64,000 bases of DNA from Flavobacteriaceae bacterium NBU2973. GTDB lineage: Bacteria > Bacteroidota > Bacteroidia > Flavobacteriales > Flavobacteriaceae. Every line of letters begins with the position of its first letter. The first letter of the stretch is position 1. The notes below the pieces were generated by a model. That model was not told where the DNA came from, did not search any database, and worked only from the letters and a program-made list of their open reading frames with translations. Shown here one piece after another: positions 7,386-16,287 of this stretch. The stretch covers positions 62,001 to 126,000 of the forward strand of contig JAOEIQ010000002.1 in assembly GCA_026162565.1 (NCBI GenBank), given 5' to 3'. The translations under genes and the position numbers were made by a program.

Positions 7386-9143
7386 ATGAAGCTACCAAAA
7401 ATTCCACTTGCTCAAACCGTAATTCAGCTTTGTAAAGCTAAAGAGGTACAACATATTGTTATTTCTCCTGGTAGTAGAAATGCACCTTTAACAATTGGTT
7501 TTTCTAATGATGATTACTTTACTTGTTATAGTATAGTAGACGAGCGTTGTGCTTCATTTTTTGCTTTAGGGATTGCTCAACAACTCCAAGAGCCAGTTGC
7601 AATAGTTTGTACATCTGGTAGTGCCTTGCTTAATTATTATCCAGCAGTTGCTGAAGCATTTTACAGTGATATTCCGCTTTTAGTGTTATCTGCAGATAGG
7701 CCAAAATATTTAATAGGAATTGGTGATGGTCAAACCATTAATCAATCTGATGTTTTTAGTAATCATATTTTGTATTCTGCTAATTTAAAGCAAGATATCA
7801 AAGAAGAAAAAGAGCTAAAAGAAGAGCTGCCTATTTTAAAAAATATAGAAAATAAACTCGAAAAATTTCTAGGTTTACAGCAAACTATTCAGCAAGAAAA
7901 TGAAGACGTAATAAATACTGCTATAAATAAATCTATTGTTGATAAAGGCCCTGTTCACATTAATATTCCTTTTGATGAGCCTTTGTACGATTTGGTAGAC
8001 GATTATTCCATTCACCCAAAAGTTATATTGCCTGAATTTCCTTCAGCCAAAACAAACCCGGAAATATTAGAATCGCTAGTGAATATTTGGAATTTGGCAT
8101 CAAAAAAAATGGTATTGGTTGGTGTGAATACACCTAATTCAATTGAGAAGCAATGGTTAGATATTTTAGCAGAAGATGAGAGCGTAGTTGTATTTACAGA
8201 AACAACATCTAATATTCATCATAAGGACTTTTTTAATAGTATTGATAAAATTATTGCTCCAATAGAAAAAGACCAAAATCTTTTAAAAGAATTACAGCCT
8301 GATTTACTTTTGACGTTTGGAGGCATGGTTGTGTCTAAAAAAATAAAGGCTTTTTTACGAAACTATAAACCAAAAACACATTGGCATGTCGACACAAAAA
8401 ACGCTAATGATACGTTCTTTAGTTTAACTAACCATTTAAAAGGCGAACCCAATACTTTATTTTCGCAATTATTACCAAAAGCCGAAAGCTCAAGCAGTAA
8501 TTACAAAAGCTATTGGACAACCATAAAAAACGATAGAGCAATTAAACATAAACAATATGTAAGCACTATTGAGTTTAGCGATTTTAAAGTTTTTGATGTT
8601 TTATTAGAGACTCTACCAGATAATTCTATTTTGCAATTAGGTAATAGTTCGACCATACGTTACACACAGTTATTCGATATAAATACAACTCTAAAAGTGT
8701 ATTGTAATCGTGGTACTAGTGGAATAGAAGGAAGTACTTCTACAGCAGTTGGTTGTTCTTTTATTAACAACGAACAAACCATCTTTATTACTGGAGATTT
8801 AAGTTTTTTCTACGATAGCAATGCTTTGTGGAACAATTATATTCCTAATAACTTTAGAATAATTGTTGTAAATAATGGAGGAGGAGGCATCTTCAGAATT
8901 TTACCTGGACATAAAAACACTGAAAACTTTGATACCTATTTTGAAACTAAACATGAATTAAATGCGTCTCAATTATGCGACATGTACAATTTTCAATATT
9001 TCAAGGCATCAAATGAGCAGGAATTACAAAATGAATTACAAACGTTTTATTCAGAATCCAAAATACCAAAATTATTAGAGATTTTTACACCTTCAAGAGT
9101 TAACGATGAAATCTTATTAGATTACTTCAAATTTATTAAGTAA
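7386..9143 (+). CDS. menD: 2-succinyl-5-enolpyruvyl-6-hydroxy-3-cyclohexene-1-carboxylate synthase
   Basis: This 585-residue thiamine-diphosphate enzyme joins isochorismate and 2-oxoglutarate to SEPHCHC, the second step of menaquinone synthesis. The N-terminal pyrimidine-binding domain shows SPGSRNAPLTIGF (from about residue 27) and CTSGSALLNYYPAVAEA. The C-terminal ThDP/Mg domain shows NRGTSGIEGSTSTAVG, then GDLSFFYDSNALWNN and NNGGGGIFRILPG. Length and motifs are normal for the family. It has its own promoter region and is followed by DUF2853 rather than by another men gene. Confidence 0.95.
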   Translation: MKLPKIPLAQTVIQLCKAKEVQHIVISPGSRNAPLTIGFSNDDYFTCYSIVDERCASFFALGIAQQLQEPVAIVCTSGSALLNYYPAVAEAFYSDIPLLVLSADRPKYLIGIGDGQTINQSDVFSNHILYSANLKQDIKEEKELKEELPILKNIENKLEKFLGLQQTIQQENEDVINTAINKSIVDKGPVHINIPFDEPLYDLVDDYSIHPKVILPEFPSAKTNPEILESLVNIWNLASKKMVLVGVNTPNSIEKQWLDILAEDESVVVFTETTSNIHHKDFFNSIDKIIAPIEKDQNLLKELQPDLLLTFGGMVVSKKIKAFLRNYKPKTHWHVDTKNANDTFFSLTNHLKGEPNTLFSQLLPKAESSSSNYKSYWTTIKNDRAIKHKQYVSTIEFSDFKVFDVLLETLPDNSILQLGNSSTIRYTQLFDINTTLKVYCNRGTSGIEGSTSTAVGCSFINNEQTIFITGDLSFFYDSNALWNNYIPNNFRIIVVNNGGGGIFRILPGHKNTENFDTYFETKHELNASQLCDMYNFQYFKASNEQELQNELQTFYSESKIPKLLEIFTPSRVNDEILLDYFKFIK

Positions 9144-9183
9144 AGTCATAGATTGTACTGTTACTGTTGAATATAAAGTGACT

Positions 9184-9211
9184 TTTGTATTTTAATAGTG
9201 TCATATAATTG
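9184..9211 (+). promoter_or_regulatory. candidate promoter of the DUF2853 gene
   Basis: TTTG (9184-9187), a 16-base spacer and TATAATTG (9204-9211) resemble the Bacteroidetes -33/-7 pair. The leader to the ATG at 9255 would be about 35 bases. Confidence 0.4.
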
Positions 9212-9254
9212 ATTATATTTATAGCACAAAACATTAATTAAAAAAACTAAAATT

Positions 9255-9593
9255 ATGAGTAAAAGAGATGAGTTAATCGCAAAATACGCTGAAGACTTAA
9301 AAGATAAATGTGGAATGACTGCAGATATGGATTTATTAACTAAAGTTACTATTGGTTGTGGTCCTTCAATTTATAATAGAGATGCTTCTACAGTTTCAGG
9401 TTCTGATGAAAAAGAATTAGAAACTGTGAAAAATAATTTCATAAAAAAGAAATTAGGTGTAAATGATGATGCTAAAGCTACTGCTGCTTTAAACTCTGTT
9501 ATGGATACTTATGGTAAATCTAATAGAACTAAATATAGAGCAGTTATCTATTATATGTTAACTAAAGAATTAAATAAGGAGTCTGTATATTAA
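9255..9593 (+). CDS. DUF2853 family protein
   Basis: A 112-residue small soluble protein that I recognise as DUF2853, common in Flavobacteriia and of unknown function. Family hallmarks are the ELIAKYAEDLKDKCG start, GCGPSIYNRDA in the middle, and the NRTKYRAVIYYMLTKEL end. It is mostly helical, with no signal peptide. It is flanked by its own promoter-like boxes and a strong terminator, so it is a single-gene unit and possibly well expressed. It has no evident link to the men genes around it. Confidence 0.85.
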   Translation: MSKRDELIAKYAEDLKDKCGMTADMDLLTKVTIGCGPSIYNRDASTVSGSDEKELETVKNNFIKKKLGVNDDAKATAALNSVMDTYGKSNRTKYRAVIYYMLTKELNKESVY

Positions 9594-9616
9594 TCCTTAA
9601 CTTATATAATATATAT

Positions 9617-9647
9617 AAAGCGTTACAAATCTGTAACGCTTTTTTTA
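9617..9647 (+). terminator. terminator after DUF2853
   Basis: A perfect 11-base stem AAAGCGTTACA / TGTAACGCTTT with a four-base loop, followed by a T-run. Confidence 0.9.
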
Positions 9648-9679
9648 GTTCTATATCCTAATATGATTACATTTGCAGC

Positions 9680-10510
9680 ATGATAAAAATAGGAGAATAT
9701 AATACACTTACAATCCTGCGCGAAACAGATCCTGGACTTTTTTTGGCAGATGACGATGATAATGAAGTTTTATTGCCAAATCGTTATGTTCCAGAAGAAT
9801 TTAAGATTTGGGATAAACTAGATGTTTTTGTGTATTTAGATAATGAAGAACGATTAGTTGCAGTAACAGACAAGCCATATATTACAAAAGGAGAGTTTGC
9901 CTTACTGCGATGTAATGCTGTAACTAAACATGGTGCTTTTTTAGATTGGGGAATGGTGAAAGAATTGTTTTGCCCATTTAAGGAACAAGCCTTTAAAATG
10001 AAAAAAGGCGGTTGGTATTTAGTACATTGTTATTTAGATGACAAGACAGATAGATTAGTGGCCTCCAGTAAAACCAATCGCTTTCTGGATAATAAAGAAT
10101 TAATTGTAGAACAGTTTGATGAAGTCGATCTAATTGCGTCTCACCCTTCTGAAATTGGATGGAATGTTATTGTGAATAAAACACATTTAGGCTTGGTTTA
10201 TAATGATAATATTTTCACTGATATAAGTGTTGGAGATAAGTTTAAAGGTATTGTCAAAAAAATACGTCCAGGCAATAAACTAGACATTGCTTTGGGTCAA
10301 ATTGGCTATAGAAACATAGAACCTAATGCTCAAAAGGTATTAGAAGAGCTTGAAGATAATTCTGGTTTTTTACCATTACATGACAAGTCTTCTCCGGAAG
10401 ACATAAAGAATATGTTACAAATGAGTAAAAAGAGTTTCAAAAAAGCAATTGGTTCACTCTACAAGCAAAAACAAATTACTATCGATTCTGATGGAATCCG
10501 ATTAGTTTAA
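9680..10510 (+). CDS. S1-like RNA-binding protein, CvfB family
   Basis: A 276-residue protein of the CvfB (conserved virulence factor B) type, with tandem S1-like OB domains and a C-terminal winged helix. The start, IGEYNTLTILRETDPGLFLADDD, followed by VLLPNRYVPEE, is characteristic, as is the S1-like segment around KHGAFLDWGMVKELFCPF (about residues 88-105). A third OB stretch runs to about residue 215 (KFKGIVKKIRPGNKLDIALGQ). The family binds RNA and influences gene expression in Staphylococcus; the role here is unknown. Its 3' end overlaps the converging C1 peptidase gene by nine bases. Confidence 0.85.
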   Translation: MIKIGEYNTLTILRETDPGLFLADDDDNEVLLPNRYVPEEFKIWDKLDVFVYLDNEERLVAVTDKPYITKGEFALLRCNAVTKHGAFLDWGMVKELFCPFKEQAFKMKKGGWYLVHCYLDDKTDRLVASSKTNRFLDNKELIVEQFDEVDLIASHPSEIGWNVIVNKTHLGLVYNDNIFTDISVGDKFKGIVKKIRPGNKLDIALGQIGYRNIEPNAQKVLEELEDNSGFLPLHDKSSPEDIKNMLQMSKKSFKKAIGSLYKQKQITIDSDGIRLV

Positions 10511-11623
10511 GCTTGAAAACTTCTCTTTTATAGTATTCGGTACAGCATCTTTATGAACCATAACAGAAATCGTTTTTAGTTTCATGTAAGATTCACTCAT
10601 ATAAATATAGCCATCATTTGCAGTACGCTCCGGGTTTTTACCCCAAGAATTTTTTACTTTATAATAAGTTGTGCCATTCTGATCTTTGAGTATACCAGTT
10701 ATATGCATTAAATGATCGTCTGTAGTATTATAATTTTCAAACTCTTGTTGTCTGTATTCTTGAGTGATCTCTTTTTCTTTTCCAGCATTTACAAGCGCAA
10801 AATCACTAGATATTCCCTCTTCAGGAATAATAGCTAAACCATGTTTAGACGAGAACGTTTTTTCACTAACATCACAATCTAATTCTACAGTAAAACCATT
10901 TTTCAAGGCATTATCTATAGTCGTCATCATATCATTTAAAGGCACATTATAAAAACTACCATTAGAAAAATTATCAGGAATATTTAATACAAATTTGCTG
11001 TAATAAGGTGCGTGAGAAAATGAGGTAATAGTCACATAATCTTCTGGTTTAATTTTGGTCATTTCTAAAAACGACTTTGGTGTGTATTGTACGCCTTCAT
11101 AGTTAAACGATGTTATATCGCTTCCTAAATGGGTGTCTAAAATAGTTGCTACATCTTGTTTCCAATCTGTTACATAGGCTTTTGAGTCTTTGAGGTAAAG
11201 CTCAAGCGTTTCCTTTAATTCTTTTACAAGTTTAGAATGGTCATGATTGTCTTGTCCGTCTTTTAATCCAGAATATACATAGTTAGGTACAAGTCCAAAT
11301 TCACTAATACTATTCATTACATCATGAGCTAAACCACCTTGACTAAATTGCGCCTTACCTTGCCTCATAACGTATATCCAGGCTTTTTTTGGGTATGTGT
11401 GTCGCACATTATACATTTCAGAGATGTCGATGGTTTTACCAGTTAATCGCATAATTTCACTTTCTAAAAAAGAAGAGGCAGAAAAACTCCAACAAGTTCC
11501 TGTTCGACCTTGACTAATTACATCAGTAGCCTCTAAATCAATTATAGTTTCAAACTCATATTGTTGCGCATTAATAAAACAAAAAGTACTGATGAATGTT
11601 AAAATGAAAAGTGCTTTTTTCAT
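10502..11623 (-). CDS. secreted C1 family cysteine peptidase
   Basis: A 373-residue papain-fold peptidase of the aminopeptidase C / bleomycin hydrolase group, with a signal peptide (about residues 1-19, ending INA-QQ), so it is exported. The catalytic Cys is in SQGRTGTCWSFSA near residue 43, the His in TTDDHLMHITG and the Asn in KNSWGKN. An upstream in-frame ATG at 11650 would add nine residues before the signal peptide; I choose the ATG at 11623. A paralogue with the same architecture is at 59847-60929. The gene converges with the cvfB-like gene and is divergent from menB across about 40 bases. Confidence 0.88.
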   Translation of the reverse strand: MKKALFILTFISTFCFINAQQYEFETIIDLEATDVISQGRTGTCWSFSASSFLESEIMRLTGKTIDISEMYNVRHTYPKKAWIYVMRQGKAQFSQGGLAHDVMNSISEFGLVPNYVYSGLKDGQDNHDHSKLVKELKETLELYLKDSKAYVTDWKQDVATILDTHLGSDITSFNYEGVQYTPKSFLEMTKIKPEDYVTITSFSHAPYYSKFVLNIPDNFSNGSFYNVPLNDMMTTIDNALKNGFTVELDCDVSEKTFSSKHGLAIIPEEGISSDFALVNAGKEKEITQEYRQQEFENYNTTDDHLMHITGILKDQNGTTYYKVKNSWGKNPERTANDGYIYMSESYMKLKTISVMVHKDAVPNTIKEKFSSLN

Positions 11624-11663
11624 AGGATGAAATGGTTTATTTTTACGCAAAATACTAAAAATT

Positions 11664-12503
11664 ATGACGTCAACTCAATGGGAAACTGTTAAAGAGTATG
11701 AGGACATCACTTACAAAAAATGTAATGGAGTTGCTCGAATAGCATTTAATAGACCAAATGTTAGAAATGCTTTTAGACCAAAAACAACAAGCGAATTATA
11801 TGAGGCATTTTATAATGCCAATGAAGATACAAGTATTGGCGTAGTTTTATTATCTGCAGAAGGGCCTTCTACTAAAGATGGTATTTGGAGTTTTTGTTCT
11901 GGAGGCGATCAAAGAGCAAGAGGTCATCAAGGTTATGTTGGAGAAGATGGTTACCATCGTTTGAATATTTTAGAAGTACAACGATTAATTCGTTTTATGC
12001 CTAAAGCAGTTATTGCGGTTGTTCCTGGTTGGGCAGTTGGTGGAGGACATAGTTTGCATGTGGTTTGCGATTTAACTTTAGCGAGTAAAGAGCATGCCAT
12101 ATTTAAACAAACAGATGCAGATGTTACGAGTTTTGATGGAGGTTATGGTTCTGCTTATTTGGCTAAAATGGTTGGTCAGAAAAAAGCCAGAGAAATTTTC
12201 TTTTTAGGTAGAAATTATTCGGCTCAAGAAGCTTTTGAAATGGGAATGGTAAATGCTGTAATTCCTCATGCTGATCTTGAAGCTACAGCTTATGAATGGG
12301 CTCAAGAAATTTTAGCGAAATCTCCTACATCAATAAAAATGCTTAAGTTTGCAATGAACCTAACAGACGACGGAATGGTTGGTCAGCAAGTATTTGCAGG
12401 TGAGGCAACTAGATTGGCTTACATGACAGATGAAGCGAAAGAAGGTAGAGATGCCTTTTTGGAAAAACGCAAGCCTAACTTTCCAAAAAAATGGATACCA
12501 TAG
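11664..12503 (+). CDS. menB: 1,4-dihydroxy-2-naphthoyl-CoA synthase
   Basis: This 279-residue crotonase-fold enzyme cyclises o-succinylbenzoyl-CoA to 1,4-dihydroxy-2-naphthoyl-CoA. Recognition is secure: FCSGGDQRARGHQGY, then PGWAVGGGHSLHVVCDLTLAS forming the oxyanion hole, and the MenB-specific DADVTSFDGGYGSAYLAK. The C-terminal EGRDAFLEKRKPNF is also usual. Length is normal. menA follows 12 bases later, so the two form an operon that joins ring closure to prenylation, with the thioesterase step probably supplied by the gene at 2261. Confidence 0.96.
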   Translation: MTSTQWETVKEYEDITYKKCNGVARIAFNRPNVRNAFRPKTTSELYEAFYNANEDTSIGVVLLSAEGPSTKDGIWSFCSGGDQRARGHQGYVGEDGYHRLNILEVQRLIRFMPKAVIAVVPGWAVGGGHSLHVVCDLTLASKEHAIFKQTDADVTSFDGGYGSAYLAKMVGQKKAREIFFLGRNYSAQEAFEMGMVNAVIPHADLEATAYEWAQEILAKSPTSIKMLKFAMNLTDDGMVGQQVFAGEATRLAYMTDEAKEGRDAFLEKRKPNFPKKWIP

Positions 12504-12515
12504 ATTTTGAGTTAA

Positions 12516-13433
12516 ATGGATAAAATTAAGATTTGGTTATCAGCATTTAGACTACGTACATTACCACTTTCGGTTTCAGGAATTATACTTGGAGCAAGTT
12601 TTGCATACTACAATGGATATTTTGATGGGTTAGTTTTCTTTTTGGCTATTCTAACAACACTTGCTTACCAAATTTTATCAAATCTTGCAAACGATTATGG
12701 AGATGGTATTAAAGGTACTGATAATGAAGAGCGTATTGGTCCTAAAAGAGCGATACAGAGTCAAGCAATTTCTTTAGAAGAAATGGAGGAAGCCATCAAG
12801 ATTAATGTATTAGTTGCCATCGTTTTATCCTTCTCATTAATTTTTACGGCCTTTGGTTCTAAAAATGTTTTGTATGCATTACTATTCTTTGTCCTTTCAG
12901 GTATTGCAATATATTCGTCTTTACGCTATACAGTAGGTCATAATGCTTATGGTTACAGAGGTCGTGGCGATATATTTGTATTTATTTTTTTTGGATTGGT
13001 AAGTGTTATAGGAAGTTACTTTTTATTCGCTCAACAAGTTGATCATATAGTCTTTATGCCAGCAATAAGTATTGGTTTATTGAGTGCTGGTGTGTTAAAC
13101 TTAAATAATATCAGAGATATTGAGTCAGATAAAAATGCTAATAAAATGACTTTGGCTGTTAAGCTAGGTTTTGAAAAGGCAAAAAAATACCATCTACTTT
13201 TGGTAACAGGTGCTTTGGTTTTGGGACTTGTTTTTTCAATACTTTACTACACTTCTATTTATAATTTTATCTTTTTATTGGTATACATTCCAATTATTAA
13301 ACACGTATTGAGAGTCAAAAATTATACACAATCTCATCAGTTCGACCCTGAATTAAAAATTTTAGCTTTATCAACTTTTTTCTTTGCGCTCCTTTTAGGG
13401 TTAGGGCAAATACTAGAGGTGTTTTTTATGTAA
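12516..13433 (+). CDS. menA: 1,4-dihydroxy-2-naphthoate polyprenyltransferase
   Basis: A 305-residue UbiA-superfamily integral membrane prenyltransferase that attaches the isoprenoid tail to dihydroxynaphthoate. It has about eight or nine hydrophobic helices. The first prenyl-diphosphate motif is NLANDYGDGIKGTDN (about residue 57) and the second Asp motif is NNIRDIESDKNANKMT (about residue 195). RTLPLSVSGIILG at the N-terminus is typical of MenA. It is co-transcribed with menB and ends before a strong hairpin terminator. Confidence 0.94.
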   Translation: MDKIKIWLSAFRLRTLPLSVSGIILGASFAYYNGYFDGLVFFLAILTTLAYQILSNLANDYGDGIKGTDNEERIGPKRAIQSQAISLEEMEEAIKINVLVAIVLSFSLIFTAFGSKNVLYALLFFVLSGIAIYSSLRYTVGHNAYGYRGRGDIFVFIFFGLVSVIGSYFLFAQQVDHIVFMPAISIGLLSAGVLNLNNIRDIESDKNANKMTLAVKLGFEKAKKYHLLLVTGALVLGLVFSILYYTSIYNFIFLLVYIPIIKHVLRVKNYTQSHQFDPELKILALSTFFFALLLGLGQILEVFFM

Positions 13434-13731
13434 ATATTTGTAAATCAGTAATATATTTTTTATATTTAAAATGATTATAAGTTTACTAGTATACATGCTA
13501 TTTAGGTTAGTAAACTAATTTGGGGATTAAAAACTCGAGTATTTCTTCTTAAATGCTCGAGTTTTTTCTTTGTATTTGATAATATATTCTCTAAAAAATT
13601 ATGAGAATGATACTATGACTCTTTTTAATTGTCATATTCATAATTATCAATAAATAGATGATAAAATGTTAAAATTACTAGTAAAGTGTATTAACATTTT
13701 TTATAATTTCACATATCTAAAATTTATAAAA
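13434..13731. other. 298-base gap after menA: inverted repeat, terminator, leader
   Basis: No coding sequence is seen here. The gap holds an inverted repeat with perfect 9-base arms AGTTTACTA / TAGTAAACT (13480-13488 and 13508-13516), the menA terminator (13529-13568), and an AT-rich stretch that must carry the promoter of the metallo-hydrolase gene. Confidence 0.6.
13529..13568 (+). terminator. terminator after menA
   Basis: Stem AAACTCGAGTATTT / AAATGCTCGAGTTT with one G-T pair, a six-base loop and a following T-run. Confidence 0.88.
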
Positions 13732-14406
13732 ATGAAGATTACTTTTTACGGACATGCTTCTTTAGGTATTGAAATTAATGATATACATATTTTAGTAGAT
13801 CCATTTATTTCAGCTAATGAGAAAGCAGCACATATAGATATAGAAACTCTTAAAGCGGATTATATTTTACTAACTCACGCACATCAAGATCACATTTTAG
13901 ATGCTGAAGCAATTGCCAAGCGTACAGGTGCTAAAATTGTGTCTAATTATGAAATAGTTATGCACTATGGCAAATTAGGGATAGAAGGGCATCCAATGAA
14001 TCATGGTGGTTCTTGGCAATTTGATTTTGGCAAAGTAAAGTATGTAAATGCTGTGCACACATCGTCTTTTCCCGATGGGAGTTATGGAGGTCAACCTGGA
14101 GGTTTTGTAATAGAGGCTGATAAAACCATTTATATAGCTGGTGATACAGCCTTAACCTATGATATGAAACTTATCGGGAAAGGTTATGATTTAGATTTAG
14201 CAATATTACCTATTGGCAATAACTTTACTATGGGAGTTGATGACGCTATTATTGCTACCAGATTTTTAAACTGCGATAGAGTATTAGGATATCATTACGA
14301 TACATTTGGCTATATTGAAATTGATAAAGTACGCGCTAAAGCCAAATTTGATTCACGACTTAAAAAGTTACGATTGTTAGATATTGGTGAGAGTATGGAA
14401 GTTTAG
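13732..14406 (+). CDS. metal-dependent hydrolase, UPF0173 metallo-beta-lactamase fold
   Basis: A 224-residue metallo-beta-lactamase-fold protein of the UPF0173 / YtkL type. The Zn-binding HAHQDH motif is near residue 54, with further ligands in NAVHTSS, AGDTAL and GYHYDTFG. An upstream in-frame ATG at 13666 would prepend 22 hydrophobic residues with no family counterpart; the start at 13732 (KITFYGHASL) is the usual one. No signal peptide, so cytoplasmic. The substrate of the family is unknown. It converges with the SDR gene, with the two stops adjoining. Confidence 0.88.
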   Translation: MKITFYGHASLGIEINDIHILVDPFISANEKAAHIDIETLKADYILLTHAHQDHILDAEAIAKRTGAKIVSNYEIVMHYGKLGIEGHPMNHGGSWQFDFGKVKYVNAVHTSSFPDGSYGGQPGGFVIEADKTIYIAGDTALTYDMKLIGKGYDLDLAILPIGNNFTMGVDDAIIATRFLNCDRVLGYHYDTFGYIEIDKVRAKAKFDSRLKKLRLLDIGESMEV

Positions 14407-15201
14407 TTACCTAACCTTACTCCTTAAAACTAATTTATGTAACAATCTAGGAGAAATACGTTTAACATAAACGCCAAATTTTTCGAACTTACCAATATAG
14501 GCTTCAAATGTATTGCGCTCAATTGCTCTAATCATTTTTTTGGCAAATACAGATACATCTAATCCATTTTCAGTCATGTCATCTTGGTAACCTTGCTTGC
14601 TACCATCAGCAGTTAGAGCGTTTCTAGCTACATTGGTATTTACAAAACCAGGACAAATTATAGTGACTTTTATGTTGTCTGTATCATGTTCTAAACGTAA
14701 GGCATCAAAAAAGCCATGTAGTGCATGTTTAGCACCACAATAAGCAGAACGAAATGGCGAGCTAAATTTTCCCATTAAACTAGATACAACAGCATAATGT
14801 CCTGATTGATTCTCTATAAAAAGAGGTAGTAAGGCTTTGCTTAAAGCTACTGTTCCAAGATAATCTATCTCCATTAATTTTCTGTCAACTTCTATGGTTG
14901 TGTCAATTATTGGTGAGCGCTGACTAATACCTCCATTATTAATAAGTAAATCAATTGATCCATAAATGCTTATTGCTTTATCAACCAGGACTTTCATAGC
15001 ATCAGTATTTGCTAAATCAAAAGGAAGTATTGTGATATTTTTAGAATTAATACAGCTATTCTTAACACGATTTAATTCGGCTTCACGTCTGGCAGAAATA
15101 ATAAGCTTGCAATCTTTTTTAGCGAGTTGTTTAGTTAGTTCTTCACCAATTCCTGAAGAGGCTCCAGTAATCCAAACTATTTTTCTATTTAATTTGCTCA
15201 T
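14407..15201 (-). CDS. short-chain dehydrogenase/reductase
   Basis: A 264-residue classical SDR, NAD(P)-dependent. The nucleotide-binding GASSGIGEELT is at about residues 13-23, NNGGISQRS near residue 89, and the catalytic Ser-Tyr-Lys in SSLMGKF and YCGAKHA (about residues 140-160). The C-terminal FGVYVKRISPRLLHKLV segment is basic and amphipathic, similar to DHRS7/YqjQ-type enzymes, which may associate with membranes. The substrate is not evident. It is divergent from menC; the intergenic space is about 50 bases and carries the menC -7 box. Confidence 0.88.
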   Translation of the reverse strand: MSKLNRKIVWITGASSGIGEELTKQLAKKDCKLIISARREAELNRVKNSCINSKNITILPFDLANTDAMKVLVDKAISIYGSIDLLINNGGISQRSPIIDTTIEVDRKLMEIDYLGTVALSKALLPLFIENQSGHYAVVSSLMGKFSSPFRSAYCGAKHALHGFFDALRLEHDTDNIKVTIICPGFVNTNVARNALTADGSKQGYQDDMTENGLDVSVFAKKMIRAIERNTFEAYIGKFEKFGVYVKRISPRLLHKLVLRSKVR

Positions 15202-15232
15202 GAGTTCTCTGTAATTCTTGTTAAAAATACGG

Positions 15233-15240
15233 TATTTTTG
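15233..15240 (+). promoter_or_regulatory. candidate -7 box for the menC operon
   Basis: TATTTTTG matches TANNTTTG and lies 12 bases before the chosen menC ATG at 15253, implying a very short leader. The TTG at 15238 overlaps this box, which argues against it being the start. Confidence 0.4.
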
Positions 15241-15252
15241 TTATTCAAATTT

Positions 15253-16287
15253 ATGACAGCTACATATCACAAATACGTTCTTGATTTTAAACGTCCTAGT
15301 GGAACATCTAGGGGAGTACTGACACAAAAGCAAACCTTTTTCTTAATAATTAATGCTACTGATAAGCGAGGAATAGGTGAATGTGGTATGTTTAAAGGAT
15401 TAAGTTGTGATGACAGACCAGATTTTGAAAGTACACTTAAATGGATTTGTGATAATATTAGTTTGGGTTTAGACAGATTATTAGATAAATTAATTGAGTT
15501 TCCTAGTATTCAGTTTGGTTTGGAGATGGCTTTTAAGTCTTTAAATTCTGATACTGAATTCAATTTGTTTCCTTCAGGATTTAGCAGTGGATTTAATACA
15601 ATTCCTATCAACGGATTAATTTGGATGGGAAGCGAGGCTTTTATGAAGCAACAAATTCAGGAAAAAATTGAAGCTGGTTTTAGTTGTATAAAAATGAAAA
15701 TTGGAGCTATAGATTTTGAAACTGAATTGAATCTTTTAAAATCCATTAGAAAAGAGTTTTCTGAAGGTGATATAGAATTAAGAGTAGATGCAAATGGCGC
15801 TTTTAATCCAAGTGAAGCTTTAGAAAAACTAAAACGTTTATCAGATTATAAGCTACATTCTATTGAGCAACCAATAAAACAAGTCCAAATAGAAGAGATG
15901 GCAATTCTTTGTGAAAAGACACCTCTGCCAATTGCTTTGGATGAAGAGTTAATAGGAGTGTTTTCTATAACTGACAAACAAAATTTATTAGAGACTATAA
16001 AACCACAATATATTATCTTAAAACCTACTTTAGTTGGAGGTTTTAAAGGAAGTGAAGAATGGATAGAAGAAGCTAAAAGCCTAAATATTGGATGGTGGAT
16101 TACTAGTGCTTTAGAGAGTAACATTGGATTAAATGCCATTGCACAATGGACCTACACGCTTAATAATAGATTACCACAAGGACTCGGAACAGGTAGTTTA
16201 TTTACCAATAATTTTGATTCGCCTTTACAAGTAAAAAATGGTACATTGCAATACAATACTAACTTAAACTGGAAATTTAATTTATAA
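15253..16287 (+). CDS. menC: o-succinylbenzoate synthase
   Basis: A 344-residue enolase-superfamily enzyme that dehydrates SHCHC to o-succinylbenzoate in menaquinone synthesis. The catalytic Lys is in CIKMKIGA (about residue 145); metal ligands are in LRVDANGAF, IEQPI and ALDEELIG; the second Lys is in IILKPTLVGGF. SALESNIGLNAIAQW near the end is also characteristic. I choose the ATG at 15253 over the TTG at 15238. The stop overlaps the ATG of the CPBP protease gene by one base, so menC, the protease and menE form one coupled operon. Confidence 0.92.
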   Translation: MTATYHKYVLDFKRPSGTSRGVLTQKQTFFLIINATDKRGIGECGMFKGLSCDDRPDFESTLKWICDNISLGLDRLLDKLIEFPSIQFGLEMAFKSLNSDTEFNLFPSGFSSGFNTIPINGLIWMGSEAFMKQQIQEKIEAGFSCIKMKIGAIDFETELNLLKSIRKEFSEGDIELRVDANGAFNPSEALEKLKRLSDYKLHSIEQPIKQVQIEEMAILCEKTPLPIALDEELIGVFSITDKQNLLETIKPQYIILKPTLVGGFKGSEEWIEEAKSLNIGWWITSALESNIGLNAIAQWTYTLNNRLPQGLGTGSLFTNNFDSPLQVKNGTLQYNTNLNWKFNL

